Of a stretch of DNA of 64,000 bases, positions 1-12,590 are shown piece by piece. The number at the start of each line of letters is the position of its first letter. Within the stretch, counting starts at the first letter, position 1. The position numbers and the translations under genes are program-made. Source of the DNA: Sipunculus nudus (Eukaryota > Annelida > Sipuncula > Golfingiida > Sipunculidae); the NCBI GenBank assembly GCA_026874595.1, contig CM049306.1, positions 104,357,142-104,421,141 on the forward strand. Reading direction: 5' to 3'. The notes under the pieces are model-generated. The model was not told where the DNA came from and did no database searches. It saw only the letters and a list, made by a program, of their open reading frames with translations.

Positions 1-435
1 TGCACCAGAAAAAAATAAAGTTGAAGCACATCAGTATTTGTTTTTACTATATGATATGAATAAATCCCACACTATCTTGTTTATTTCTATTACAATCATT
101 ATATTATTATAATAATTAATGTTTTGTTTAACAATTTTGTTTTAATGGACTAGTTCCAAAACCAAGTAAAGATTATGTTGCTGATTAAGGAACCATGTTT
201 CCACAGCTGTGATAACAGCATCCCCTCTTGATCATCTAAGTGTATAAGGCATCTTATTCCCGATGGTTTCATATATGCAACTTTTTCCTTTTGTGAATAT
301 CACAAAATTAAAACCTTTGCATACAAAAAGGGCAACCACAGTATTATGTATAGAGAATTTATCTTCCTTCTATAACAGAGTGTATACTTGATTTAGCTTT
401 GCTCTATTAACTCATTATTTCACTTTCTGCTGCAG

Positions 436-591
436 AAACCAATAGTGATGTGGAAGATGAAGGCACCAGAGAAGAAACCCCTCGTCAGGAGAGAGAATCC
501 TGATGAACTTTTTGGAAAGATCCGCAAGGGAGCGCAGAAAACCAAGATAGAACCAATCAAGGCACTGAGTGAATTCCAGCAGGATTATTAA
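436..591 (+). CDS. Terminal coding exon of an unrecognised gene (5' part outside window)
   Basis: A consensus splice acceptor (pyrimidine tract ending CTGCTGCAG) immediately precedes an open frame of 51 codons that ends in TAA at 589-591. The exon is 156 nt and starts in phase 0. The peptide is strongly basic and polar. It begins KPIVMWKMKAPEKKPLVRR and ends with ALSEFQQDY. It contains DELFGKIRKGAQKTK, with no membrane segment and no motif I can name. Density of charged codons, the clean acceptor and the sharp stop support a real last exon. The rest of the gene must lie upstream of the window. I do not recognise the family, so no function is assigned. Confidence 0.6.
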   Translation, partial: KPIVMWKMKAPEKKPLVRRENPDELFGKIRKGAQKTKIEPIKALSEFQQDY

Positions 592-3492
592 AATCCAGAT
601 ATTGCTTCAAGTGTTCAGATAATCCATTCAATCAAGAGATGTTCATTAGCATCAACTATTGTGAGTCAATACAATGGACTGTGCCCTTGTTTTGTTTATG
701 TCAGTCATAAGCACTTGGTAATTATACATGTTAGTGCCAAGGCATCACTTGAATTCTGACTTTTTGATATTCATTATGGATTTATTTATCAGGTAGCTTT
801 TTCTTAAGGGGTGTTGTGATCAAAATTCATTAAAAATAGCTTCTGGTCAAGAATAACTTCCATATGTACACTGAAATATAAATGGATGACAGGTATCTGT
901 AAATTTATGATGATGGCAATAATGTTACCTGCTAATTAAGATAATCATACAAGCAGGTATTATATATAACCAATCAGTATTTACCTTTTATTTTGGCTAT
1001 GGAGTCTATGGATGCACCCCCATTAGATAGCTGTTAGATCAGGTAAATCATATTTCCTGTTTTCAGCTAAAAACTGTCAAGTCAGATAATGCCAAAGAGT
1101 CTCTTCCATAAGCAAGTGTCACCCTCAAGGTGGAGCTTAGTACAGCTGTCACACCTTTGTACTGCCATAATTTATTAAACCAGGTGTGCTGTAGATATTT
1201 TACAACAACTTGTTAAACGTCTTGATTTATTAAAGGTCCAGTGCATACCATATCTTGTTCAAGAGGTAGGATTTTGTGATTATTATGTGTATGATTAACC
1301 TGTGTTGAGGCATTGCATTTTTACCATAAAGGCCTTGCCTTATGTGATGTATAACACCAATGTGGCTTTCTATGCATATCTATGTTTTATTCAGTGATAG
1401 ACACTTGCACTGGGTCAGTACACACCCAAGCCCACTTTATAACATACAGTAAGATAAATTAGAACTTCTGTACATATCACAAAACATAATGTGAACCCAG
1501 ATCCATCAGCCAGAACCATCCAATAATAATGGACAACTTGGTATATTGTTAGAGGGGTTTGGAACGGAACACAGGAGATGCTGTTATTGTGTTCAGATAC
1601 ACGGATCAAGATCATTTGTATTTGATAAAGATGCCTGGAAATATTGGCCTTAGGAGTAATTGTGGAAGGGTTGTATGTTTACATTTTGATATTTTAACAT
1701 TTGACTGATTTGATCAGACTGCAAAATTTTAAATAAATTACATTGAATTTCAGATTAAGTAATGTTGACAGGATATTGTTAAATAAGTTTTTTCTCTTGC
1801 TTCAGTTCTGTGAAGACATAAATAGATGTATTAAGTACCAAAATGACATATTGAACAGGTGGAAGGATCAAGTGATGGTTCCACTTTCAGTTATTGGACA
1901 GTACTTTGGCAGCTGACAAGTGCAAGCAAATAAAATCACTATAGGCCATGAGTTTTTGCCTTTGACAGTGAAACCATGTTTACATGAGAATCATGGCTTA
2001 TTGCCTTATTCCTGAAATATGAACTAAACCATTAAATATTGAGGGATTGATGAAATCAACACCATGGAACATACAGATATGGTTTTAGATGGGAGCTTTT
2101 GGGGACCAATGAAAAAGTGCTGTTTCATGATGGAACATTGTGTTTGTATATTTATGCCTAATGGAATGAGGGCTAGAAGACTTCATTGTCTGTTGGCATT
2201 AAATCAATTACTACTTTGTGTTTCTGTGAACACTGCTTGCCTAGCTGTTTAGGAGTTTCAAGAAGCTTACATCCCAGTGTCTGTTGATGGTTTTGAAGGT
2301 ATACAGGCTGAGGAACTAAGCAGGGGTGGGGAGAAGGGACTCCAACTTCCAGACATGAACAGAACTTGAAAATATTTGCAGCTCTGTCAGTGGTGATAAA
2401 ATATCAGTCAACATGCAATATTTTTTAGATATTTAGTTCTTTTAACATGGGGAATATTATCTAAGATGATATTTTAATTATTTACCATTGTGTAAAAGAT
2501 TTGAGTGCAGATCATCTCATTTTGATCCATTTTATGCTGAAATATGTAATTCATTTTATAATTGTACATCCAACATGACCAGCCCCAACCCTGCATTTAT
2601 GATATGTTCCTCAGTCTGGGAGGTAATGTTTGTATTCTGACAGTTTACGTTAGTGTTTTGTCAGGATGTGTGCATCAATTAGTTGTGGGATGATAGATGC
2701 TGATGTAACACCAGTATCCTCACAGTATATGTCAGGTGACCCAGAATGATGAGAGCAAAAGTCAGAAAGACGTCTCTAAATTAAAACATATACTACCATG
2801 GACTTCTTCTAAAGCAATAATCATATGACAAGAGTTAAAACCAGGCACCATTGACATTGAGACTGGTTATATGATAGATGGCCATTTTATGTAGACTATT
2901 GCTGCAGGCAATTTGTGGGGGAGACCAGTTGATATGGGTGTGCAGGTATGCCTTGTCATTAATCAAGAATCTCTCATGTTTAAATGTATATAAAAGTAGT
3001 ATGTCTTTAGAGCCATTTTGATGTTTGTTTATACACTGTATGAATTTAGCACAAAATATGTTTGTATTTCTGTTAGGCCAATAAATTTGCACAGCATTAG
3101 TTATTATAATTAATTTTGTACATAGTACTTTTACAATTTCACATATATTTGCAAAGGCTTTCAAATACCACCAGAACAGTAGATATTATTAGACTGTCAC
3201 ATGTGATGGCATAGTTATTTGGTGCTAAGCAAGAGAAAATAAACCTCTGATTAACTTTATTCAGGAATATACCAGGAAAATCATTTCTAGAACACACTGT
3301 CAGTAACAAATAGTCAAACTAAAAATCTTTTGTGTAAGAAAATCATCAGGGAAAACCTCACTGGTTTGAATATAAAATCAGATTGATTAATGTATCTGTT
3401 TATAGACCAGAAAGACTAGAATTGAATGAAAGGAATAGTGGAACTTCATGGGTGAAGAACAGGTCTGCATATCTCACATACACAAATATATA
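592..3492. other. Probable 3' UTR and intergenic DNA, no further exon seen
   Basis: AT-rich sequence following the stop codon at 591. It holds AATAAA-like hexamers (for example near 1930) but no open frame with coding character and no clear exon borders. I see no repeat family member here. The stretch next to the exon is probably 3' UTR; its end cannot be fixed from sequence alone. Confidence 0.4.
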
Positions 3493-3665
3493 CAGTAAAA
3501 CCTCAATATTACGACCACCAGCAGGACCTGGATAAAGTGTCACATTTTCAAGGTGGTCGTCTGAGTGAGGTATGAAAAAAGAGCAAAAAATTGTAACCGC
3601 GAACAAGTGGTCATTCTTTTGAGGTGGTCGCTGAACTGAGAGGGTCGTTAGGGGAGATTTTACTG
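3493..3665. mobile_element. pogo/Tigger-like MITE (173 bp) with TA target duplication
   Basis: The element starts CAGTAAAACCTC and ends GAGATTTTACTG, which are imperfect terminal inverted repeats. It is flanked on both sides by TA (3491-3492 and 3666-3667). TIRs of the CAGT-AAACCTC type with a TA duplication are typical of pogo/Tigger-class Tc1-mariner transposons. At 173 bp it cannot code for transposase, so it is a non-autonomous copy. Subterminal blocks (ACGACCACC on the left, GGTGGTCGC on the right) extend the inverted symmetry. Confidence 0.75.
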
Positions 3666-4572
3666 TATATACTTATATATATTTTCTGTGGCAATATTCA
3701 ATGATGTTGAACACATTTCTTCTTCTATCACAGCTTGAAAACTTTATATCAAATACAAATACAACAAGTAACCTCATGTGTATCACATTTGATAGATCAG
3801 CATATATATTACAGTTTATTAATGTAGGTAAGAACTATTCCATCAAAATGATTTTTTTGTCGTTTTAACATTTTATTGTATACATTTGATGATAATTATA
3901 CTAGTTATATGACACAACTTATGTGATACTTGATTTTAAATTTGCCACATCACCATATCCCATATCTGGTAACTGAAACAGATCCATTTTGCGGCTTATG
4001 TTAAGATAAATTGTGCACTTTTTCTCTTGTTTGTATACTTTTGCACGCAGTATTTGTGTGGGCTTTATTGTAGTCTATACATATATATATATATATATTT
4101 TTTTTCTTATTTTTACATTGCGGGTGTGTCCACCTTCTAGTTTATATACAACAGTTAGATGGTTGTGATCTTGACAGGTGTAGTGTTGTGACTGACACCG
4201 TGGATTGCTGGTCCTGAGAACAGTAAGCCATGGGTAGATAGACCAGTTGGAAGACGCTTCTATTATGTGACCAATAATCATTAATATAATCAATATTGTC
4301 TTGTCAATTATTGGTCAGTTTCTCCAGGTGTTTTATAGCCTAAGGTTCAGAGGGGTGATGCTTGGGGGGGGGGGGGGGATTTGCCTGTCATTGTGGCCCA
4401 GTCTGTTCTAAAGCAAATATTATTATTTATCATAAAATGTGAGGAATTATAGTAGGACCAAGCTAATTACCTTGAACATCATTAAGTTACAGGAGTTTTT
4501 TAAATATGCTCCTCAACGTCCAAAGTTACCTTTGGACAGTTTTGTAATAATTTTGCTTTAAAGCTAGAATTT
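3666..4572. other. Non-coding stretch with (TA)n and poly-G tracts
   Basis: No exon-like frame. It contains a (TA)n run at about 4079-4099 followed by a T run, and a long G run at about 4363-4378. Otherwise it is unremarkable AT-rich DNA. Confidence 0.5.
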
Positions 4573-5276
4573 TTAGCTCAGCTGACTAAGTCATCTGAGC
4601 TACAGCGATCACTCTTTGTCAGTCTTCCGTCCGGCCGTCTGTCCGTTAACAAGGCACAAATCGTAACCACTGGACCTGGAATCTTAACTTTATATCCAGG
4701 GAGGTCCATTAAAAATCTCCTTGAAAACCTAAAATTAGGTCTCTCTTATCCATATTCTTCAAGCTATTGGGCTCCGAAGTACCCCCCAGAATAATAAAAA
4801 ATTTGATACAAAAGCTCAAATATCTGAACAACCAATGCATTGATCACCTTGATTCTTTGCATGGATATTGATCATGGAGTGTTTCATCAGTTTCTGCAGA
4901 CTGGTGGTGCCATCTGTATTTTTCGATTTTTACGATATTTTTTTCTCTATTTTATAGACCTCAAAAGATGCCGTCAACTGTTAACAGGGCACAAATCGTA
5001 ACTGCTGGACTTGGAATCTTCTCATTTACATCCAGGGAGGTCCATGAACAGTATTCCTGGAAACCTGGAATTAGGTCTCTGTTACCCATATTCTTCAAGC
5101 TATGGGGCTTCGAAGTAGCCCCCAGAATAACTAAAATTTTGATACAAAAGCTCAAGTATCTGAACAACTAATGCATTGATCACCATGATTCTTTTTCATG
5201 AAAATTAATCATGGAGTGTTTCATCAGTTTCTGCAGACTGGGGGCGCCACCTGAATTTTTAAAATTTTTTAACGAT
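4573..5276 (-). mobile_element. Family B tandem-unit element, inverted, 5' truncated
   Basis: Reading the minus strand, this ends with the family B terminal hairpin (on the plus strand AGCTCAGCTGACT, then AGTCATCTGAGCT) preceded by the GTCCGTC-type microsatellite. Two copies of the roughly 340-bp B unit follow. Their landmarks are the reverse complements of 'gtctgcagaaactgatgaaac' motifs, 'ggggggtacttcggagc' and 'gttaacagggcac'. Palindrome remnants GGTGGTGCCATC and GGGGGCGCCACC occur at the unit junctions. No 5' terminus is visible before the next element starts at 5277. Confidence 0.65.
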
Positions 5277-7255
5277 TTTTAGCTCAGCTGACTATAAGTC
5301 ATCTGAGCTATAGTCGTGGTCCATTGTCCGTCGTCCGTCCGTCTGTCCGTCCGTCTGTCCGTCCGTCCGTAGATGTGGCACGTTTTGAAACCGTAAGACC
5401 TAGGAATCCAAAATTCGGCATAATGTTAGATGTCCCCAAGATCTCCTACCAAGCCGAAAACTGGGTCTTTGCGACTTCGTTCCTTTGAGAAATTAAGGAA
5501 AAACCTCAATTTTTTATTAAAAACCTATTTTCACACTTCAGGACTGCTTAATATTGAAACCACTCATCTGTTTTTCCTCATATTTACTATAAATATTCCT
5601 CTATATAGTTCCTATGTACATGCCAGAAATTAGGTCTGTATTAAATGATTTAAAAAAGTTATGGACCCAAACATAATGCAATTTGAAAAAAATCAGGAAA
5701 GATATTTGATCACTTAACACAAAACATGTTAAAGCTATGGACTTTTTTTCCAGTAATATAACTTTATTTTATCAAAATAAAATTATATACCCAAAATAAG
5801 ATCAAAATCTTTTAAATTTTTTAAAATATTAACAAAAATAAAAAATTGGTACCTTAAATTTTGCCCAACTTTGACCATGGCACGTTTTTTCCTGTAAGTA
5901 CTGTGGATCTAATTTTCACAGCATGTACAAATAAGGATTTAATCAGTTAAAATCTGAAATTTGAAAATAAAAGCTGCAAAATTAGGCTAGTTATTGATTT
6001 TTTTTGGAGGCTCTTGTTGTATTCCCTTGCATTGTCAAGCAGTCCACTGTGGTCACTGTTGGTCATTCAGTGCAGCTCTCTATGCTCCCAAGGTTGTTGG
6101 CATAATGTTAGATGTCCCAAAGATCTCCTACCAAGCTGAAACGGGGTCTTTGCGACTTTGTTCCTTTGAGAAATTAAGGAAAAAACTCAATTTTTTATTA
6201 AAAAACCTATTTTCACATTTCAGGACAGCCTAACTACAAAACCACTCACCTGATTTTCCTCATATTTACCATAAATATTCCTCTATATAGTTCCTTTGTA
6301 CATGTCTGTATTATATGATTTAAAAAAAAGTTATGGGCTCAAACATAATGCATTTTGTAAAAATCAGGAAAGATATTTGATCACTTAAAACAAAACGTTT
6401 TAAAGCTACGGACTTATTTCCAGTAATATATTTTTAATTAATCAAAATTAAATTGTATACCCAAAATTAGATCAAAATCTGTTAAATTTTTTAAAATATT
6501 AGCAAAAATAAAAAATTGGTACCTTTAATTTTGCCTAAATTTGACCATGTCACGTTTTTTTCTTATAAGTACATTTGATTTAATTTTCACAGCCAGTTTA
6601 CATCTGGATTTAATCTGATGAATTTTAAATTTGAAAGTATAAGCTAAAAAATTAGCTATTGAAGTTTTTTAGAAGCCTTAATGTATCATGACCCTACTTT
6701 TGTTTGCCTGGTAATCCAAAAATTGGCATAATGTTAGATGTAATTGTAAATATTCATATTCTTTCATACATTTCCTATGTAAATACCAAAATTTCGGTCA
6801 GTATTGCATAATTTGTTGAAGTTACAGGCCCAAACATAATGCACCTTGTAAAAAATCAGGATATATATTTACTCACTTAAAATAAGAATGGCTGAGACTT
6901 TTTTTCAGGAATATAACATCATTTAATCAAGATTCAATTGTGTACCGAAAATTAGATCTGAAAAATGCATTTTTTAAGTTATTAGCATAAATATAAAATC
7001 AGTACCTTAAATTTTGCCGAACTTTGGCCACGGCACAATTTTTTCCTGTAAGAACTGTGGATGTTATTTTCACAGCATGTACACATAAGGATTTAATCTG
7101 TTAAAATCTGAAATTTGAAAATAAAATCTGCAAAATTAGGCTAGTTATTGAATTTGTTTGGAGGCTCTTGTTGTATTCCCTTACATTGTCAAGCAGTCCA
7201 CTGAGGTCACTGTAGGTCATTCGGTGCAACTCTCAATGCTCCCCAGGCTATTATG
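5277..7255 (-). mobile_element. Family D element sharing the B-type 3' hairpin
   Basis: This starts on the plus strand with the same AGCTCAGCTGACT...AGTCATCTGAGCT hairpin and a GTCCGTCC microsatellite as family B, but the body is different. The block GGCATAATGTTAGATGT recurs near 5417, 6098 and 6724, giving degenerate units of about 630-680 bp. A flank block containing CTCTTGTTGTATTCCC occurs near 6010 and again near 7170. There are no coding features; the short open frames are AT-rich chance ORFs. It is best read as a composite or tandemly expanded non-autonomous element. Confidence 0.5.
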
Positions 7256-9134
7256 TAATCCCATCACTCGGGCAAGCCCTCTCTCTTGTTGAGCTTGATC
7301 AGGCTGCCAGCATAAATACAACAGGGAGCCTTTCTCCCCCCCCCCCCCCCCCCCCCATTCTGTTGACAGACGTGTACTCTAAACAAGATGAATCTTATAA
7401 TTTCACATTTTTTCAGCGATGAACAGTAACAACAGAGACCCCTCCCTGGCCCACCGCTTCGATACACAGGACTGATATACAAGACAAAGCTTATAATTTT
7501 TATGTTAAAAAAATTCTTTTTGTCGAGACTTGGACAATTTTGATTTTTTTAAAGAAAAAAATTTTCAGGAATTTAATCCTTATATTCAAGTATGGTAAAA
7601 TATTAGGACCTAATGTAAGTGCTAACTGACAAGATTTAAGAAGATATAAATACTTGGTAGCATTTCATTCATATCTCTTAAAGTTGGCGGGGCCTAGGTG
7701 TGAATAACACTGTTAAACCTAGTTTTTAAAATTCGGAATATTGGTCAAACTTTGTGGGATTAATTTTTAACTCTTATGGCCATATATTTAACTTTTGAAA
7801 ACTTAATTACCTTCACACATTATTTGTTTATGAAATGGAACTTTTATATGACACTTACCGTAGGCCCATTTTTTCCCTTGGTGCATCACTAAATGGTTTC
7901 AGGCCAAAGGTTTCATTTATTACACAGTCCATATGCTTTAGCTCATGTCCATTATTCTATAATTTACAGAGGTTCATTTAAGCTGGGCCATTTTCTCTTA
8001 GCTTTTCAAATGGTTTCTGTAGTCACTTGCTTTGATTACAGATGTAGGGTCCCACTCCAGGTCACTGGAATTCAGCTATGCCAGGGTTTCTGATTTGTTA
8101 CAGTCTCAGGGGGGAGATCCCCTGCTGTGACAGGTGTAAAGTTATTCTCATATCACCACCCCAATCCACCCCACCCCCGGCAAACCTAACCCACCAAGTG
8201 TTATGCAGTAATTGTTATTGTTTTCACTGTATCTCCTTAATTGTAATGCTGTTTCCACTCCGATATGCAAAAACTTTCCTTGAAAAAATTATTCAAGGTG
8301 TAATCCAGAAGATGCAATGTTGTGTAATGTAGCATTTTTAAAGAAATCAGTATTCTTTTAAATGATTTTAACAAATATAATTGAACCCATCAGTATGCTT
8401 AAATTATTATAAAATATGAAGCACATTATGGATAAATAAAGACACAATTAAAAATTGTGAAATCTAAATCAAGTATTATTTTTAGATATTTATTGTTTTG
8501 CAGATGTAAAAGATATATTTTTGTGGTAAAAAATAAATAAACATTTGACTATGCATGATGTGGTGTTATCTGACAAGATTGAGATTTATGATGATGCAAT
8601 TGAGAATTATGAATCAACTTTTATATTAAGATATATATGTTGAATTGGAAATGTATAGAAATATAAACTTAAACTAGAAAATAATTGATGTGATAAAAAA
8701 AATGAGGATTTAATAAAAACATTTGTTCATTATTTTCCTGCCTCAGCAGAATTTGAGATCAGGCTTTGTTTGCCCTGTTTTATGTTGTTAATTAGCTATA
8801 TTTCAACTGTATACATTTCATAAAAAAATACATATATTTAATAATATATATTATACAAAAAATAGATTCAATTGAACAAATGCGTAAACTACTGAAATGT
8901 CAACAGTTAATCGAAAAACCAACTAATGATCATAGTACAGATCATTTGTTCACAAACTGCTCACATGCTTTAGTTTCAACATTAGGAAACACATGGTCAG
9001 GTCACAAAATATTTTTTGCAACAATTTCTTGCTCATCAATACAAACCAATCATATAAACCAACCATGGCCTTTATTACCTCTTCCTCTTACACTTTATCT
9101 CCATTTGATATTATTTTAGATTTTTACCTTTAAG
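7256..9134. other. Non-coding DNA with a 21-nt poly-C tract
   Basis: The poly-C run spans 7336-7356. The remainder is AT-rich single-copy-looking sequence without splice-flanked open frames. I find nothing else to annotate. Confidence 0.4.
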
Positions 9135-9893
9135 GTTAACGTCAGCTGAGCACAGTGACCCATAGGTCCCTTGTTTTTCTCTATTTTGAGACCTTAAAAG
9201 ATGCCGTCATCTGTAAGCAGGGCACAAATCGTAAACGCTGGACCATGAATCTTTGCATGAATATGCATCATGGAGTGTTTCAACAGTTCTAGCGAACTGG
9301 TGGCACCACCTAAATTTAAAAAAAATGTTAACAATTTTTTTCTCTATTTGTGAGACCTTGAAAGATGCGGGCGTCCCTTAACAGGGCTTAAATTGTAACC
9401 ATTGGTCCTTGAATCTTCAAACTTGACATCCAGGGAGATCTGTAAAAATCTCCTTGGAAAAGTGAATTAAGGTCTCTGTTACCCTTATTTTTCTGAGCTA
9501 TGGGGCGTATGAGCACCACTCAGAATAATTGAAAATTTGATACCAGAGTAGGGCACAAATCATAACAATGGGGCCCATAACTTGACATCCTGAGAGTTCC
9601 TCAAAAGTTCACCCCAGAAACCTGAAATTGGGTCACAATTAACCTATATTCTCAGAGTTTTAGGGTATGTTTGAGCACCCCAGAAATAATGCAAAATACT
9701 CACAAATATCCAGATTCCTCATGAAAGGCTCGTTGGATTGTCATCAAATTTGTTGTGCTTATGGGTCTTGATGAACTTAAGCTAATATGCATCAACAATG
9801 ATGCCACCTATCTTAATTAGTTGTCTGTGCAAGGACATATTATCAACATGTCAGTCGGCTGAGCGTCATTACCCACGGGTCACTTGTTTTTAT
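9135..9893 (-). mobile_element. Family B element, inverted, degenerate, with two 5' termini
   Basis: On the minus strand the 5' terminus of family B (AACAAGTGACCC followed by GCTCAGC-type arm) is recognisable just before 9893. A second, variant 5' terminus (AACAAGGGACC) lies at about 9140-9178. B-unit landmarks (GGCACAAATCGTAA, GGTGGCACCACC) lie between them. The arrangement suggests two overlapping or nested insertions, both decayed. Confidence 0.5.
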
Positions 9894-10701
9894 ATAAAAG
9901 CACAATATACATACCTTTGTATATCACTTGTTTACTTGCGTAGGACCTTCCACCGTTTTTAGTTCTGCTAACCCAAAAGTCATCTAGCTATAGCCGTCCG
10001 TTCACACATCGTAACCACTTGACCTAGAAACTTCTAATTGAACATCCAGGGAGGTAAAAAATATATCCTTGGGAACCTGAAATAAGGTCACTGTATATTA
10101 TATCCTCCGAACTAAGGGGCTTGCAAGTAACCCCCAGAATAATTAAAAAATTGATACAAAACCTCCATTATCTTGATAATTAATGTTTGGATTGCCATGA
10201 ATCTTGTCTTGATTATTGACCATGACTACTTTTGTCCGTTACTGAAAACTGGTGGCGCCCCCTGTATTTATTTTAATTTTTCCAATTTGTCTTTAACATT
10301 TTAGACTCTCAAATGACAGCAATCATGTCAGTTTCATTTGTTCGTACATCTGTCTAACCACATATTCGTTGCCCGATAATTACTCCAGTTTGGATTGACA
10401 TATGGATTTTTAAACATGATTTATATATGGCCTAGCACTAAAACAAGAACCCTTTTGATTTTGAGGTCAAGGGTCACAAGAACAATAGATTTAAAAGATA
10501 GTGGCTGCATTTTCAGCTGAACTTTTTATCTCAAACCTTCCATCCTCCACATGTGGATCACCAGCCAATACGGGAAGATTTTTTTTTTATTTTGGGGTCG
10601 CAAAGGTCAGGGTCATAGGACCCATCCACTCACAGATTAGTTTATGGACAATAACTCCAATTTGGGTAGACAGATTTGCTTCAATTAAGTACTTTTCAAA
10701 C
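9894..10701. repeat. Decayed B-like repeat and unassigned repeat DNA
   Basis: A degenerate B 3' end and unit are visible from about 9955 to 10270 (AGTCATCTAGCTATAG, CGTCCGTTCACACATCGTAACC, and the palindrome variant GGTGGCGCCCCC). Beyond that, sequence up to the family A boundary at 10702 has no exon signature. Confidence 0.45.
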
Positions 10702-11848
10702 TAGAATACGGGTAGTCCACAAGCGACTACTATATCCGCCAAAATCAGAGTAGGACGGGTGAAGTGAGGCATGGATTGAGTGGCAAGGGGAAATAGAGTT
10801 ACATGTGTTACATATTAGAATGGATCTCTGCTACGTAAGCATGATTGTAGGTGGCGCCACCTGTTATTTGAACGAAAACTATCCAAGATGTATACACATG
10901 CAAAATTTCAGTTGGAAAAGTCAAACCACTGCAGAGATATGAGTGATTTTATCCCACAGCAGCCAAACAGATGGACGCTGTGCAAAAATGGCTGCAGGTG
11001 GCGCCACCATTTTTGTGTATGTTATAAAGCTATCCAAGGGCTACATTTGTGTAAATTTTTTTTTTTTCCTGATTGGTCAAACGAGTCCAGAGATATAAGC
11101 ATAAATGTCTGCAGCGTTAACGTGAATGAAGCTGGCGCCACCTGTCATAAAATCAAGAAAGCTATCCAGGATGTATACGCATGCCGAATTACAGGTAATT
11201 TGGTCAAACCACTGAAGAGATGTGAGTGATTTTAACCCAAGGCAGACTAACAGATGGACGCTGTGCAAAAATGGCTGCAGGTGGCGCCACCATTTTTGTG
11301 TATGTTATAAAGCTGATTGGTCAAACGGTTCCCGAGATATGAGCTTGGATGTCTGCAGCGTTAACGTGAATGTAGGTGGCGCCACCTAACATAAAATCAA
11401 GAAAGCTATCTAGGATGTAAACGCATGCCGAATTTTAGGTGAATTAGTCGAACGACTGCAGAGATATGAGTGATTTTAACCCAAGACAGATGAACAAATG
11501 GACACTGTGCAAAACTGGTTGCAGGTGGTGCCACCTTTTTTTGTGTATGTTATAAAGCTATCCAAGGGCTACATTTGTGTAATTTTTTTTTTCCTGATCG
11601 GTCAAACGGTTCCCGAGATATGTGGGTTTATGTGTTGAAACAGACGCACAAAAGGACGCTGGGCAGAGAGGAAAGGCCAGAGGTCAAGGCCACTTGGTTA
11701 GGCACCAGTTTACATGTTACCCGATAACTTGTGTAAGTTTCGGAAAAATCCGTCCAGTAGTCTCAGAGGAGTTCTCCGGAAACGAACGCGGCGGCGGCGG
11801 AACCCGGTCAAAAACATAGTATCCGCAAAACTTCGTTTTGGCGGATAC
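10702..11848 (+). mobile_element. Family A tandem-unit element, copy A1 (complete ends)
   Basis: The element begins TAGAATACGGGTAGTC and carries an imperfect 5' hairpin (GTAGTCC...GCGACTAC), then the arm TATATCCGCCAAAA. It ends with a hairpin GTATCCGCAAAAC-TTC-GTTTTGGCGGATAC, whose right half is the inverse of the 5' arm. Internal units contain alternating GTAGGTGGCGCCACCTG and GCAGGTGGCGCCACCAT palindromes. A short GGC repeat lies just before the terminal hairpin. There are no coding regions. The plan matches the copies at 27620, 48687 and (truncated) 24011. Confidence 0.75.
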
Positions 11849-12590
11849 AATAATAACTAAGTATATATTATTCACGAAGGATTATAAATGCTGTGTATTC
11901 AATTACACAAGTTCGCATTAATAGGCCTTTCGGCATTTTTACATTTACCACAGAGCGCTGACTGAAAGTCATCTAATCTTTAAGGATGGCAATTTTTCCG
12001 ACATCTTTATACGTCTGGCGTCTTTCCGTCCGTCCGTCCATCCGTTCATTAACAGGGCATAAATCGTAACCGTAATACACAAAAATTCAAACTTCACATG
12101 CTGGCAGGTCCTGATAATTCCCCTGTGCATAACATACGTCTGCACAGTGACATATATTCCCCGAGATATGCAGCAAACCCTTCAGAACCCATCCGTCTAT
12201 CGGTTAACAGAACACAAATCATAATCCTATAAGGCCCAGGTAGTTCAAACTTCGAATGCAGCAAGTCCTGACAGGTCCTCTGAAGAAAGTAAAAAGAAAG
12301 TCACTGTGAATTTAACCACCGAGGTATATGGAATGAAAGGTTCAGAAGCCAAGACTCCTGTGAGTTTATATATGTATTCAAAAGTCAGACTACTCCGGAC
12401 CAGGTGCATGGACTGTCATATTTGTAATACCAGTTGATCTTGTTGCAGCAGACTGGTGGTATACCATCTGCAATATATCTATTTTTTCTCGTTTTTTCAT
12501 CTTTTTTAAATACAAGAATTCATATAATGCATGCGGCAGCCGTACGTGGGATCCGCCAATAAAATACAACAGTGAATTGTTATAATGTTT
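11849..12590 (-). repeat. Degenerate family B sequence, inverted
   Basis: From about 11945 it carries a decayed B 3' end (GCTGACTGAAAGTCATCTAA, then a CCGTCCGTCCGTCC microsatellite and AACAGGGCATAAATCGTAACC). A second diverged unit ends near 12500. No complete termini are present and there is no coding signal. Confidence 0.45.
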